A stretch of 64,000 nucleotides of DNA from Gottfriedia sp002574545 (GTDB taxonomy: Bacteria; Bacillota; Bacilli; Bacillales; Bacillaceae_G), in the NCBI GenBank assembly GCA_052180195.1, contig CP197469.1, one strand, 5' to 3'. This document shows positions 8,565 to 16,899 of the stretch, in pieces. The position numbers were made by a program, and so were the translations under genes. Each line of letters begins with the position of its first letter. The first letter of the stretch is position 1. The notes below the pieces were generated by a model. That model searched no databases. It was not told where the DNA came from and saw only the letters and a program-made list of their open reading frames with translations.

Positions 8565-10007
8565 ATGCGTTTTGCAAACTATATTAATGGACAATGGAAA
8601 CAACCCACTTTAGGGGAATATCGGGAAAATAATAGCCCACATAATGGAGAGTCATTAGGCGAATTTCCTTCAAGTTCTGTTGAAGATGCACGTGAAGGTA
8701 TTCTTGCTGCCAAAACGGCCTTTCAGTCGTGGAAGAAACTTTCATATCAACAACGAGCTTCATATCTTCAAAAAGCAGCTGATATATTAAAAGAAAGAGT
8801 CCATGAAGTAGGACGTGATCTAGCGCTAGAAGAAGGAAAAACACTTGCAGAAGGTATTGGTGAAACGCAACGAGCGATCAGCATTCTTGAATATTTTGCA
8901 GGAGAAGCTAGACAGCCGGTTGGAGAAGTGATTCCTTCGGGTAATCCAAATACATTCTTATATACAACTCGTACACCAATAGGACCAATTGGATTAATTA
9001 CTCCTTGGAATTTTCCTATTGCAATACCTGTATGGAAAATGGCGCCAGCACTTGTTTACGGAAATACGGTAGTTATTAAACCAGCGGATTTGACACCAAA
9101 ATCAGTATATCATGTAATAAAAGCCCTTGATGAGGCTGGTATTCCAGCAGGGGTTGTAAATTGTGTATTTGGTCGAGGATCGGTTGTTGGAACTGAATTA
9201 GTTGAACATCCATATATTAAAGCGATTTCTTTTACAGGTTCAAATCAAGTAGGAAATCAGATTCAGCAGAAGGCGTCAGCAAAAGGAAAGAAAGTTCAGA
9301 TGGAATTAGGTGGGAAAAATCCACTGATTGTTCTTGCCGATGCAGATATCAAAAAAGCAGTTGAAATAGCTGTAAGCGGTGCTTTCAGATCTACCGGTCA
9401 AAAATGTACAGCAACGAGTAGGGTCATTGTCGAAGAGTCAATTTATGAAGCATTTCGTGACAGACTTGTAGAACGTACGAAGACATTAAAAGTCGGTAAC
9501 CCACTCGATGAAGATACATATGTTGGTCCTGCGGTATCTCAAACACAACTAGACAGCGTGCTCGCTATGATTGAAGCAGGAAAAGATGAAGCCACTTTAT
9601 TATATGGTGGTGAAGTTCCAGCGGAAGATGAACTGAAAAATGGGTTCTATGTACAGCCTACTATCTTTGAAAATGTCTCACCTGATGCTCGTATTGCTCG
9701 AGGAGAAATTTTCGGACCAGTTATAGCGCTCTTTAAGGTGAAAAACTATGAAGAAGCGGTAGACATGGCGAATGATACTGAATATGGCTTAAGCGCAGCA
9801 ATTTGTACAAATAATTTTACAATCGCACAGCGTTTTGTAGAAGATATTGAGGTTGGACTAGTACACATAAACAATGAGACAGCAGGATCGGAGCCACAAG
9901 TGCCTTTTGGCGGCTGCAAAAGTTCAAGTACTGGTTCACGTGAACAAGGAAAGACAGCAATAGACTTTTATACACAGGTGAAAACAGTTTATATGGATCA
10001 AATGTAA
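8565..10007 (+). CDS. NAD(P)-dependent aldehyde dehydrogenase (2-oxoglutarate/glutarate/succinate semialdehyde type)
   Basis: A 480-residue ALDH-superfamily enzyme oxidising an aldehyde to an acid. The coenzyme domain has TPWNFPIAIPVWKMAPAL, the general base is E247 in MELGGKNPL, and the nucleophile is C281 in TGQKCTATSR. The C-terminal EIFGPVIAL and PFGGCKSSS are standard. Segments such as KMAPALVYGNTVVIKPA and GAFRSTGQKCTATSRVIV resemble B. subtilis GucD (YcbD), an alpha-ketoglutarate semialdehyde dehydrogenase, so a dicarboxylic semialdehyde is the likeliest substrate. It closes the CoA-transferase operon and is followed by a terminator at 10032. An aldehyde oxidiser next to a 2-oxo acid decarboxylase implies that they act in sequence. 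Confidence 0.85.
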   Translation: MRFANYINGQWKQPTLGEYRENNSPHNGESLGEFPSSSVEDAREGILAAKTAFQSWKKLSYQQRASYLQKAADILKERVHEVGRDLALEEGKTLAEGIGETQRAISILEYFAGEARQPVGEVIPSGNPNTFLYTTRTPIGPIGLITPWNFPIAIPVWKMAPALVYGNTVVIKPADLTPKSVYHVIKALDEAGIPAGVVNCVFGRGSVVGTELVEHPYIKAISFTGSNQVGNQIQQKASAKGKKVQMELGGKNPLIVLADADIKKAVEIAVSGAFRSTGQKCTATSRVIVEESIYEAFRDRLVERTKTLKVGNPLDEDTYVGPAVSQTQLDSVLAMIEAGKDEATLLYGGEVPAEDELKNGFYVQPTIFENVSPDARIARGEIFGPVIALFKVKNYEEAVDMANDTEYGLSAAICTNNFTIAQRFVEDIEVGLVHINNETAGSEPQVPFGGCKSSSTGSREQGKTAIDFYTQVKTVYMDQM

Positions 10008-10031
10008 TAGGTTCGGTTTTCATAAAATAAC

Positions 10032-10076
10032 AAGAGGGGGTGTCTCATTTGTCGCATGGGACGCTCTCTTTTTTTT
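10032..10076 (+). terminator. Rho-independent terminator after the aldehyde dehydrogenase
   Basis: An imperfect stem, GGTGTCTCAT (10039-10048) against ATGGGACGC (10055-10063), is extended by GAG/CTC and followed by eight T. Confidence 0.65.
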
Positions 10077-10198
10077 GTAAAAATACTAAAGAGAGGGATC
10101 ACGGAGGCGGTTTTCATTTAATTTTATAGCTTTTTTTAAAATTAATTCCAGCGTAGATTGAACTTGACACGATACTGCTTACCTATGCGAATATTTCT

Positions 10199-10244
10199 AA
10201 ATAAAAGATGGTGCCCTTGTACATTTAGACACCATCTTTTATTT
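10199..10244 (-). terminator. Bidirectional terminator, end of the activator gene
   Basis: A perfect 15-bp stem, AAATAAAAGATGGTG (10199-10213) with CACCATCTTTTATTT (10230-10244). In the minus direction it lies 9 bp after the activator stop codon. It also insulates the convergent aldehyde dehydrogenase operon. Confidence 0.85.
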
Positions 10245-10252
10245 GTAACTCT

Positions 10253-11635
10253 CTATTTATAGAAGTCTAATTCACTACAATACTTACGAACTAATCTTGC
10301 TGCTTTTGACTGACTAATCTCTAAGTCTTCTGCTACTTTTCTTGTATTTCTATATTTTGTATAGGAATTAATCACAATGTTTTTCTCAACTTCCTCTAGT
10401 GAAGCGATAAGCGAACAATCGCTAATTTCTTCTTTGGTTGAACTTTCCTTTTTATTTTCAATTAACAGGTCAGTCAAATCCTCAATTTTTATAATGCCAT
10501 CACTAGTCACGACGAGGCTTTCAAGCATATTTTCTAATTGTCGTATATTTCCCGGCCATGAATAGTTGTAAAATGTATTCAAAGCTTCTTCAGAAATGAT
10601 CGTATTTAAGTGGTGTTTGCGATTAAACTCTGATAGGAAATGATAGGTTAGTGGAATGATATCTTCTTTTCTTTCTCGTAATGGTGGAATCTTTATATTA
10701 ACGACATGAAGGCGATAATATAAGTCTTCTCTGAATTCCTTATTTTGCACCATTTCATATAAGTTTCGATTTGTTGCAGAAAGGATACGGATATTGACTT
10801 TTTTAGATTGTTTGCCTCCAACAGGCATAAATTCAAATTCTTGAATAACTTTTAGAAGTTTTGCTTGAACTTTTGGTGATATATCTCCAATTTCATCTAA
10901 AAATACGGTTCCACCGTCTGCAAGTTCTAAAAGTCCCTGTTTGCCCCCCTTTGTTGCCCCAGTAAATGCCCCATCTCTATATCCGAAAAGTTCTGATTCT
11001 AGTAGTTCTTCAGGAATAGTTGCACAGTTTAAAGATAAAAAAGGAGCTTTACTTCGATTGCTCTTCTGATGGATATATTTTGCGATTACGCCTTTTCCTG
11101 TACCAGATTCACCTTGAATTAATACGGTTGCATCTACTTTAGCAACTTTTTCACAAATTTTAACGATATTACTCATTTCCTTGTTATTTGTAATGATATT
11201 GTTTTTATAAATCGCAGCTTGATCAGCTTCGTTACATTCCTGTTCATCAGGTATGTATAAGTCCTTATAGCTTGCATCTTGTGAAGTTGTGATAATTAGC
11301 TCAATTTCTTGCTGATCATTTAGTAACGGAATTGCAGTTGTGATGATTTCTTTTCCTACATAACTTATTTGTTTCATTATGACTGTTTTCTTTTCTTTCA
11401 GTAAGCGTGGGAGAATAAGTGGTTTCCAATATTCTTTTGAAATTAATTCATCGTTTGATTTTCCTACTACGTCCTTCAGTTTGATTCCATAATGTCTTTC
11501 ACAAGCTTTATTCATGTACACAATACGGGCATCTTTATCAAGTACATAAAATTCATTAGGAGAATTGTCCAAAATCTTATGTAGGATCTCATTACTAATC
11601 TCAATTTTTTTCTTGTCATTTGTAGTATTCGTCAA
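10253..11635 (-). CDS. Sigma-54 enhancer-binding transcriptional activator (PAS-AAA+-HTH)
   Basis: A 460-residue activator in the style of RocR/BkdR. An N-terminal PAS sensor (about residues 15-125; SPNEFYVLDKDARIVYMNKA) probably binds the inducer. The AAA+ domain has Walker A GESGTGKG at 175-182, the sigma-54 contact loop GAFTGA at 222-227, and GGTVFLDEIGDI as Walker B. The C-terminal Fis-type helix-turn-helix is ISQSKAARLVRKY. This architecture opens RNA polymerase-sigma-54 complexes by ATP hydrolysis. The gene lies between operon 2 (convergent) and operon 3 (divergent). All three neighbouring operons have sigma-54 promoters and a shared upstream element, so it is the obvious regulator of all three. 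The ATG is preceded by GAGGAGG. Confidence 0.92.
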   Translation of the reverse strand: MTNTTNDKKKIEISNEILHKILDNSPNEFYVLDKDARIVYMNKACERHYGIKLKDVVGKSNDELISKEYWKPLILPRLLKEKKTVIMKQISYVGKEIITTAIPLLNDQQEIELIITTSQDASYKDLYIPDEQECNEADQAAIYKNNIITNNKEMSNIVKICEKVAKVDATVLIQGESGTGKGVIAKYIHQKSNRSKAPFLSLNCATIPEELLESELFGYRDGAFTGATKGGKQGLLELADGGTVFLDEIGDISPKVQAKLLKVIQEFEFMPVGGKQSKKVNIRILSATNRNLYEMVQNKEFREDLYYRLHVVNIKIPPLRERKEDIIPLTYHFLSEFNRKHHLNTIISEEALNTFYNYSWPGNIRQLENMLESLVVTSDGIIKIEDLTDLLIENKKESSTKEEISDCSLIASLEEVEKNIVINSYTKYRNTRKVAEDLEISQSKAARLVRKYCSELDFYK

Positions 11636-11680
11636 AACGTATACCTCCTCTGAATCATTGTTAATCTAAAAATTAGTAAG

Positions 11681-11715
11681 TTGAGTTAAAATTGACTGAA
11701 TTGAGTAAATTATAA
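11681..11715 (+). promoter_or_regulatory. Putative upstream activator site C
   Basis: TTGAGTTAAAATTGAC from 11681 and TTGAGTAAATTATAA at 11701-11715 form two half-elements 20 bp apart. It matches site B at 27/35 positions and site A at 25/35. It lies between the divergent activator gene and operon 3, 68 bp before the -24 GG, so it could also serve autoregulation. Confidence 0.55.
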
Positions 11716-11780
11716 GACAATTAGATTGATTTGGAAATAGATAAATAGTGTTATCTCCTTTCGTAAAAGGTAATGCAAAA

Positions 11781-11798
11781 TTGGCACAAATCTTGCTT
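11781..11798 (+). promoter_or_regulatory. Sigma-54 promoter of the Rieske oxygenase operon
   Basis: TTGGCACAAATCTTGCTT has GG (11783-11784) and GC (11795-11796) spaced by 10 bp. It carries the full TGGCAC consensus and is the best of the three promoters. It is 78 bp upstream of the preferred start at 11876. Confidence 0.9.
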
Positions 11799-11875
11799 AA
11801 TTAAATTAATAAAGGATGGATTCAGTTTCAAATGAAATCCAAATAATGATAAAGCTAAAAGGAGGAATCATTATT

Positions 11876-12901
11876 ATGTCTACAAGGGAAACACATACTT
11901 TAGAAACTTCATTGCCGTATAAAAATTATGTGAGCCAAGAGGTGTTCGATACGGAGAGAAAAAAGATTTTCAGTAAAAATTGGATCTTCGTAGGTCACAC
12001 TAGTCAGGTTAAAAACGTTGGTGACTTTTTCACGTTTGAAGTTGCTGGTGAATCGATTTTGGTTACACATGCTAATGATGGTAAAATACGCGCTTTTTAT
12101 AATATTTGCCCGCATCGTGGTACAAAAGTGGAGCAAAGTGATTCAGGAAATAAAAAAGTCCTACAATGTATTTATCATGGATGGACCTTTAAATTAGATG
12201 GTCAAGTCAATCGAGCACCAAACTTTAAAAATATTGATCTAGGAGAATATAACTGTTTGAAATCGATTCAATTAGAAGTACATCGCTCGATGATATTTGT
12301 TAACTTAAATAGGAAAGCTCTAGCATTTTCTGTTGAATATGGAGAGTTAGTAAACGAACTAAGTCGTTATCCTTTTATGGATTCATTAAAATTAGTAAAA
12401 GAAAACCGTCGTCTGATTAAGGCAAATTGGAAAGCTGTAGTTGATAATTTCTTAGAGTGCGATCATTGTCCAGTTGCACATCCATCATTTTCAAAAACAT
12501 TTGATTTATCCAATTACAGCATTGTGCCTTGTGATAAATTCTCATACCAGTGTTCAAATGTTAAAGACCAAGATGATAGCTTAACACGGTTCTACTGGAT
12601 TTGGCCAAATATGATGTTGAGTGTATTTCCTGGAAGTGGAAATATGACAACAACACAACTGATTCCAATAGATGCCAACCAAACGCTTGCAGTATATCGC
12701 TATTTCTTTATGAATGAAGAAATTACAAAAGAAGAAGAGGAAATGATTAAATTTGTGGATCAAGTGCGAGAAGAGGATTTTGATTTAGTAGAGTTATTAC
12801 AAACTGGTTTACATTCTCAAGCATTTGAAAATGGTATTTTTTCTCCTACAGAGAATGCGATGCAACATTTCCATGAGATGATTAAAGAAGCGATCGGTTA
12901 A
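11876..12901 (+). CDS. Rieske non-heme iron oxygenase, choline/carnitine/betaine monooxygenase type
   Basis: A 341-residue oxygenase subunit. The Rieske [2Fe-2S] ligands are C78 and H80 in ICPHRGT and C98 and H101 in CIYHGW. The catalytic-domain motif DNFLECDHCPVAH supplies H197 and H202 as probable mononuclear-iron ligands. The C-terminal stretch, with LLQTGLHSQAF and ENAMQHFHEMI, is characteristic of choline monooxygenase, CntA and glycine/proline-betaine demethylases rather than aromatic dioxygenases. Expected reaction: O2-dependent hydroxylation of an N-methyl or adjacent carbon of a quaternary amine. ATG 11876 follows AAGGAGG at 11859-11865; an upstream in-frame start at 11816 lacks such a site. 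No ferredoxin reductase partner lies nearby. Confidence 0.85.
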   Translation: MSTRETHTLETSLPYKNYVSQEVFDTERKKIFSKNWIFVGHTSQVKNVGDFFTFEVAGESILVTHANDGKIRAFYNICPHRGTKVEQSDSGNKKVLQCIYHGWTFKLDGQVNRAPNFKNIDLGEYNCLKSIQLEVHRSMIFVNLNRKALAFSVEYGELVNELSRYPFMDSLKLVKENRRLIKANWKAVVDNFLECDHCPVAHPSFSKTFDLSNYSIVPCDKFSYQCSNVKDQDDSLTRFYWIWPNMMLSVFPGSGNMTTTQLIPIDANQTLAVYRYFFMNEEITKEEEEMIKFVDQVREEDFDLVELLQTGLHSQAFENGIFSPTENAMQHFHEMIKEAIG

Positions 12902-12916
12902 GTTTTAGTTTAATAT

Positions 12917-12932
12917 TTTGAAAACGTTTTAT
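12917..12932. promoter_or_regulatory. Possible cre-like operator
   Basis: TTTGAAAACGTTTTAT is built on the palindrome AAAACGTTTT (12921-12930) and partially fits the CcpA consensus TGWAANCGNTNWCA, with the last two positions wrong. It lies in the 109-bp gap between the oxygenase and the DUF3311 gene. Confidence 0.2.
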
Positions 12933-13010
12933 TTCTAGCTATTATCTTAATCTATCAACTGTATTTTTCATATTTATCTAGTCCCAGGAAATAGAAGGAG
13001 AGGGTATCAA

Positions 13011-13202
13011 ATGAAAAAATTACTGTATATATTAAGTGCAGTACCAGCAATTGGATCGCTCACAGTTATTAATAAAGTTGAGCCATATGTTCTAGGAATG
13101 CCATTTGTTCTCTTTTGGACGATTCTATGGGTTTTTCTTACATCTATCTTTTTATTAGTCGTAAATAAACTGGATCCTGCTAATAAGGGAGGGGATGAAT
13201 AG
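13011..13202 (+). CDS. DUF3311 small membrane protein, symporter partner
   Basis: A 63-residue protein with two transmembrane segments (about residues 4-24 and 30-55), ending in a charged tail. It matches the DUF3311 pattern: a hydrophobic hairpin encoded directly ahead of sodium:solute symporters such as MctP-like permeases. Its TAG overlaps the GTG start of the symporter by one base (TAGTG), so the two are translationally coupled. The ATG follows GAAGGAGAGGG. A stabilising or assembly role for the symporter is assumed from gene order. Confidence 0.8.
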   Translation: MKKLLYILSAVPAIGSLTVINKVEPYVLGMPFVLFWTILWVFLTSIFLLVVNKLDPANKGGDE

Positions 13203-14692
13203 TGAATGCGGCATTAATCGTAATTCTTGGCTTTTTAGCTTTATCGATTTGGTTAGGTTTACAAGCACGTAAAGGTAAAGAGATGACTTTTGAGCAGTGG
13301 TCAATTGGTGGACGAGGCTTTGGATCACTATTCGTTTTTCTTTTACTGGCTGGAGAAATGTTTACGACATTTACTTTTATGGGGGCATCGGGAAGTGCCT
13401 ATTCGTTTGGAATGCCAGCAGTATATGCTTTTAATGCCTTTTATTTTGTTGTAGCTTATTGGCTATTACCTCCTGTTTGGAAGTATGCAAAGGAAAATAA
13501 TGTTGTGTCACAATCTGATTTTTATACAAAAAAGTATAATAGTTCAGCGCTTGGAGTTCTCGTTTCAGTCATAAGTATCATTTCTATTATTCCATATTTG
13601 ACAATGCAGCTAAAAGGGTTAGGTATTATTGTTTCAGAGGCTTCTTACGGAAAAATCTCGCAGAGTATGGCTATAACAATTGCTGTAGTTGCAATAACAA
13701 TTTATGTAACAGTTTCGGGAATTCATGGTTCAGCTTGGACTGCTGTTATTAAAGATACGCTGATTTTATTTGTTGTCATCTTTGTAGGAATTTATTTTCC
13801 TGTACATTATTATGGTGGTTTTCAGTCAATGTTTGAGGCGATTCAAACTGCAAAACCTGATTTGATGATATTTCCCAAAAAAGGTCTAAGTGTCTCTTGG
13901 TTTATTACAACTAGTATCATGTTAGCTCTTTCGTTCTATATGTTTCCTCATATGCTCATGGGGATTTTCTCTTCAAAGAGTGCAAAAGCACTTCGCTGGA
14001 ATGCTGCATTTATGCCAATCTATCAAATCATAATTGTCTTTTCTTTATTTGTTGGATTCGCTGCTATTCTTCAAGTTCCATCATTAAAAGGTGGAGATGT
14101 AGATTTAGCATTATTTAAACTCGCGAAGATATCATTTGATCCTTGGTTTGTGGGTGTCATTGGCGCTGCAGGAGCTTTAGCTGCACTTATTCCAAGTTCA
14201 TTAGTATTAACATCCGCTGCCACGATCCTCTCTAAAAATGTTTACAAAGCATTGAAACCAAATACAACAGACGATCAGCTTGTTAAATTAACTAGGGTTT
14301 TAGTCCCTATACTTGCGCTAGTAACACTCTACTTTACGTTAAACGGTGGAAATACAATTATGACTCTGTATATTATGGCATATAGCTTTATGGCGCAGTT
14401 ATTCCCAGCATTGTATTTTAGTCTTTGGAAAAAAAATCCGGTAACAGTTCAAGGAGTGGCCACAGGCATCATAGTTGGAGTTGCTGCAGTTACTTATTCC
14501 ACCACAACTGGCACAACGCTAGCAACTTTGTTTCCAGCGTTTCCTCATGTCATACAAGATATCGATGTTGGTTTAGTTGTAATGGTTATTAATTTTGCTG
14601 TCACGCTAATAGTCAGTAAAGTGACTAGAAGACCTAAGTTTGTAGTAGAAAAGAATGACCGCATCCTTACTAATTTCCGAGAAAATGTATAA
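13202..14692 (+). CDS. Sodium:solute symporter (SSS family)
   Basis: A 496-residue polytopic membrane protein with about 13 hydrophobic segments and the SSS core features: GGRGFGSLFVFLLLAGEMFT near the N terminus, the SGIHGSAWTAVIKDTLIL segment in the middle, and LIPSSLVLTSAATILSKNV, the family signature region. Substrates of relatives include short carboxylates, proline and betaines. Between a betaine-type oxygenase and a TMADH-like demethylase the likely cargo is the methylated amine degraded by them, but this rests on context. It starts with GTG, coupled to the DUF3311 gene, and is followed after 33 bp by the flavoprotein. Confidence 0.85.
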   Translation: MNAALIVILGFLALSIWLGLQARKGKEMTFEQWSIGGRGFGSLFVFLLLAGEMFTTFTFMGASGSAYSFGMPAVYAFNAFYFVVAYWLLPPVWKYAKENNVVSQSDFYTKKYNSSALGVLVSVISIISIIPYLTMQLKGLGIIVSEASYGKISQSMAITIAVVAITIYVTVSGIHGSAWTAVIKDTLILFVVIFVGIYFPVHYYGGFQSMFEAIQTAKPDLMIFPKKGLSVSWFITTSIMLALSFYMFPHMLMGIFSSKSAKALRWNAAFMPIYQIIIVFSLFVGFAAILQVPSLKGGDVDLALFKLAKISFDPWFVGVIGAAGALAALIPSSLVLTSAATILSKNVYKALKPNTTDDQLVKLTRVLVPILALVTLYFTLNGGNTIMTLYIMAYSFMAQLFPALYFSLWKKNPVTVQGVATGIIVGVAAVTYSTTTGTTLATLFPAFPHVIQDIDVGLVVMVINFAVTLIVSKVTRRPKFVVEKNDRILTNFRENV

Positions 14693-14725
14693 AGGTGTAT
14701 TTTAGGAGAAAGGAAGTGGTCAATT

Positions 14726-16714
14726 ATGACTCAATTTAAACACCTATTCTCAAAAGTGACTATTGGACATACTGAACTTAAAAATAGAATTTTATCAACC
14801 GCACATCAAACTAATTATGTAGAAAATGGCATTCCTACGCAAGAAATGACTGCCTATCATGTTGCTCGTGCGAAGGGTGGGGCGGGACTGATTATTCTTG
14901 AAGCAGCTGCAGTTCACCCATCGGGCATGCTTACTTCACATACGATAGCAGGATTTGATGAAAAAGTGGTACAAGCATATAGTGAAATCGCAAAACAACT
15001 TCATCAATATGGCACGAAAGTTTTTAGTCAACTATTTCATGGAGGTAGAGAAGTAGTATCAAGTGATTACCGTAATGCTGCTTGGGCACCTTCTTCGGAG
15101 CCAAGTTTTCGATTTGGAATCATGCCTAGACCTATGAACATTGATGAAATTAAAGATGTTATAAAGGGGTATGCTTATTCAGCCTTATTAGCTAAAAAAG
15201 CTGGTCTGGACGGTGTAGAAGTTTGTTGTTCCCATGGTTATTTACCAGCTCAATTTTGGTCAAGCCATACTAACTATCGAACTGATGAATACGGTGGAAC
15301 CTTTGAAAATAGAATGCGTTTTATAGTAGAAATAGTACAAAGTATTTGGGAACAGGTTGGTGAAGATTTTACTGTAGGGATTCGAATGAGTGCAGATGAA
15401 ATGACAATGGACGGCACAAATGTATCAGACGCTGTGAAAATCGTTGAGCATTTAGTTGAAAATGTTCGAGTAGATTTTATAAATGTAACATCTGGTGACT
15501 CAAGTACATACGCAGGATCAACTCATATTGTTCCACCCTCTCCAATCAAACATGCTTATAATTCGTCACATTCATTTAAAATTCGGATGGCAGGAGCAGT
15601 TCCAGTGTTTGTCGGCTCCCGAATTATAGACCCGTCGGAAGCTGATAAAATAGTTGGTTCAGGAAAAGCGGATGTTGTTGGCATGACACGAGCTTTAATC
15701 GTTGATCCTGAATTACCGAATAAAGCAATGAAAGGTGACTTACATTCAATTGATGCATGTTTAGGCTGTATTCAAGCTTGTATTGGTCACTACTCTAAAG
15801 GACTGCCAATCGGATGCGTGCAAAATCCGATGGCAGGTAAAGAAAAAGAATTATTGCCACTTGTTCAAAGTGTTAAGGTAAAACAAAAAGTACTTGTCAT
15901 TGGTGCAGGTCCTGCTGGATTACATGCTGCCTTAACTGCCGATGGTGAAGGTCATGATGTAATATTAGTTGAACAAAGTGATGAAATTGGTGGACTTCTA
16001 AGAAAAATGAGAAAAGCTCCGATGCGCCATGAAGTAGCTGAAACGATGTTAGACAATTATATAAGAAAGCTATCAAATAGCAAGATTACCGTCCAACTAG
16101 GAACAAAAATTACGCTTGAGAAAATATCAGAAATAAAACCTGATGTAATCATTTGCGCGGTAGGCTCTAGACCATATTTTCCACATGTAGAAGGCATTGG
16201 TGATCCAAGAATCATAACAGTCGATGACCTTTTCAGCGGAAACGCTATACAAATCGGAAGACGTGTGCTAGTTTTTGATTTAATTGGCGATTGGCCAGGT
16301 ATAGAAGCTGCTATCCATTTAAAAGAGAAAAATCACGACGTTTCCTTGTTTTCCGCTAAAGTACACATTGGCAAAGAATTACATTCATATCTAGTTAATG
16401 AATACCTAAAAAGACTCTATCAATTAAAAGTGGACGTTCGCCCGCATTTTGATTTTGGTGGTATTCATAATAATCAAGTCAAAGTGAGGAATCTTTTTAC
16501 TCATGAGACGGAATTAATAGACGAGTGGGATACGATTGTACTTGCGATGGGACGTGTTCCTAATAATGAGCTATATGAACAAGTGAAACATATGGCTCCA
16601 GTCGTTAGACAAATAGGAGACTGTCTTGCTCCTCGCACAATTGAAGAAGCAACGTACGAAGGATTGACATCGGCACTTGAAATAGGAGTTGTTTCTTCTG
16701 AGGTACATGTATAA
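14726..16714 (+). CDS. TMADH/2,4-dienoyl-CoA-reductase-type FMN/[4Fe-4S]/FAD flavoprotein, probable N-demethylase
   Basis: A 662-residue multidomain oxidoreductase. Residues 1-340 form an Old Yellow Enzyme-like TIM barrel (HGYLPAQFWSSHTNYRTDEY, then GGTFENRM). Cysteines 345, 348, 352 and 364 (CLGCIQAC, then IGC) bind a [4Fe-4S] cluster. From about residue 387 a dinucleotide domain begins VLVIGAGPAGLHAAL. This is the architecture of trimethylamine dehydrogenase, dimethylglycine and N-methylproline demethylases and 2,4-dienoyl-CoA reductase. After a Rieske oxygenase and a symporter, oxidative demethylation of the secondary or tertiary amine product (for example N-methylproline or dimethylglycine) is the best reading. 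The ATG has an AGGAAG site upstream. A terminator follows at 16727. Confidence 0.82.
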   Translation: MTQFKHLFSKVTIGHTELKNRILSTAHQTNYVENGIPTQEMTAYHVARAKGGAGLIILEAAAVHPSGMLTSHTIAGFDEKVVQAYSEIAKQLHQYGTKVFSQLFHGGREVVSSDYRNAAWAPSSEPSFRFGIMPRPMNIDEIKDVIKGYAYSALLAKKAGLDGVEVCCSHGYLPAQFWSSHTNYRTDEYGGTFENRMRFIVEIVQSIWEQVGEDFTVGIRMSADEMTMDGTNVSDAVKIVEHLVENVRVDFINVTSGDSSTYAGSTHIVPPSPIKHAYNSSHSFKIRMAGAVPVFVGSRIIDPSEADKIVGSGKADVVGMTRALIVDPELPNKAMKGDLHSIDACLGCIQACIGHYSKGLPIGCVQNPMAGKEKELLPLVQSVKVKQKVLVIGAGPAGLHAALTADGEGHDVILVEQSDEIGGLLRKMRKAPMRHEVAETMLDNYIRKLSNSKITVQLGTKITLEKISEIKPDVIICAVGSRPYFPHVEGIGDPRIITVDDLFSGNAIQIGRRVLVFDLIGDWPGIEAAIHLKEKNHDVSLFSAKVHIGKELHSYLVNEYLKRLYQLKVDVRPHFDFGGIHNNQVKVRNLFTHETELIDEWDTIVLAMGRVPNNELYEQVKHMAPVVRQIGDCLAPRTIEEATYEGLTSALEIGVVSSEVHV

Positions 16715-16726
16715 GTGAAACAGATT

Positions 16727-16764
16727 AAAAGGAACCTAATTAAAAAAAGATTAGGTTCTTTTTA
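16727..16764 (+). terminator. Rho-independent terminator
   Basis: GAACCTAAT (16732-16740) pairs with ATTAGGTTC (16750-16758), flanked by A-run and T-run. It lies between the flavoprotein gene and the convergent LysR gene and could serve both. Confidence 0.75.
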
Positions 16765-16899
16765 GATTGTTGAAATGAGTACGATATTTTAAATTTTTTG
16801 CTTAATATTTTTATAATGTATCATTCTATTTGGATCGTATATTCTACTCTTTTACCAGTAATTAAAGTCATTAATTCATCACTTAATCTTCTAGCATAA

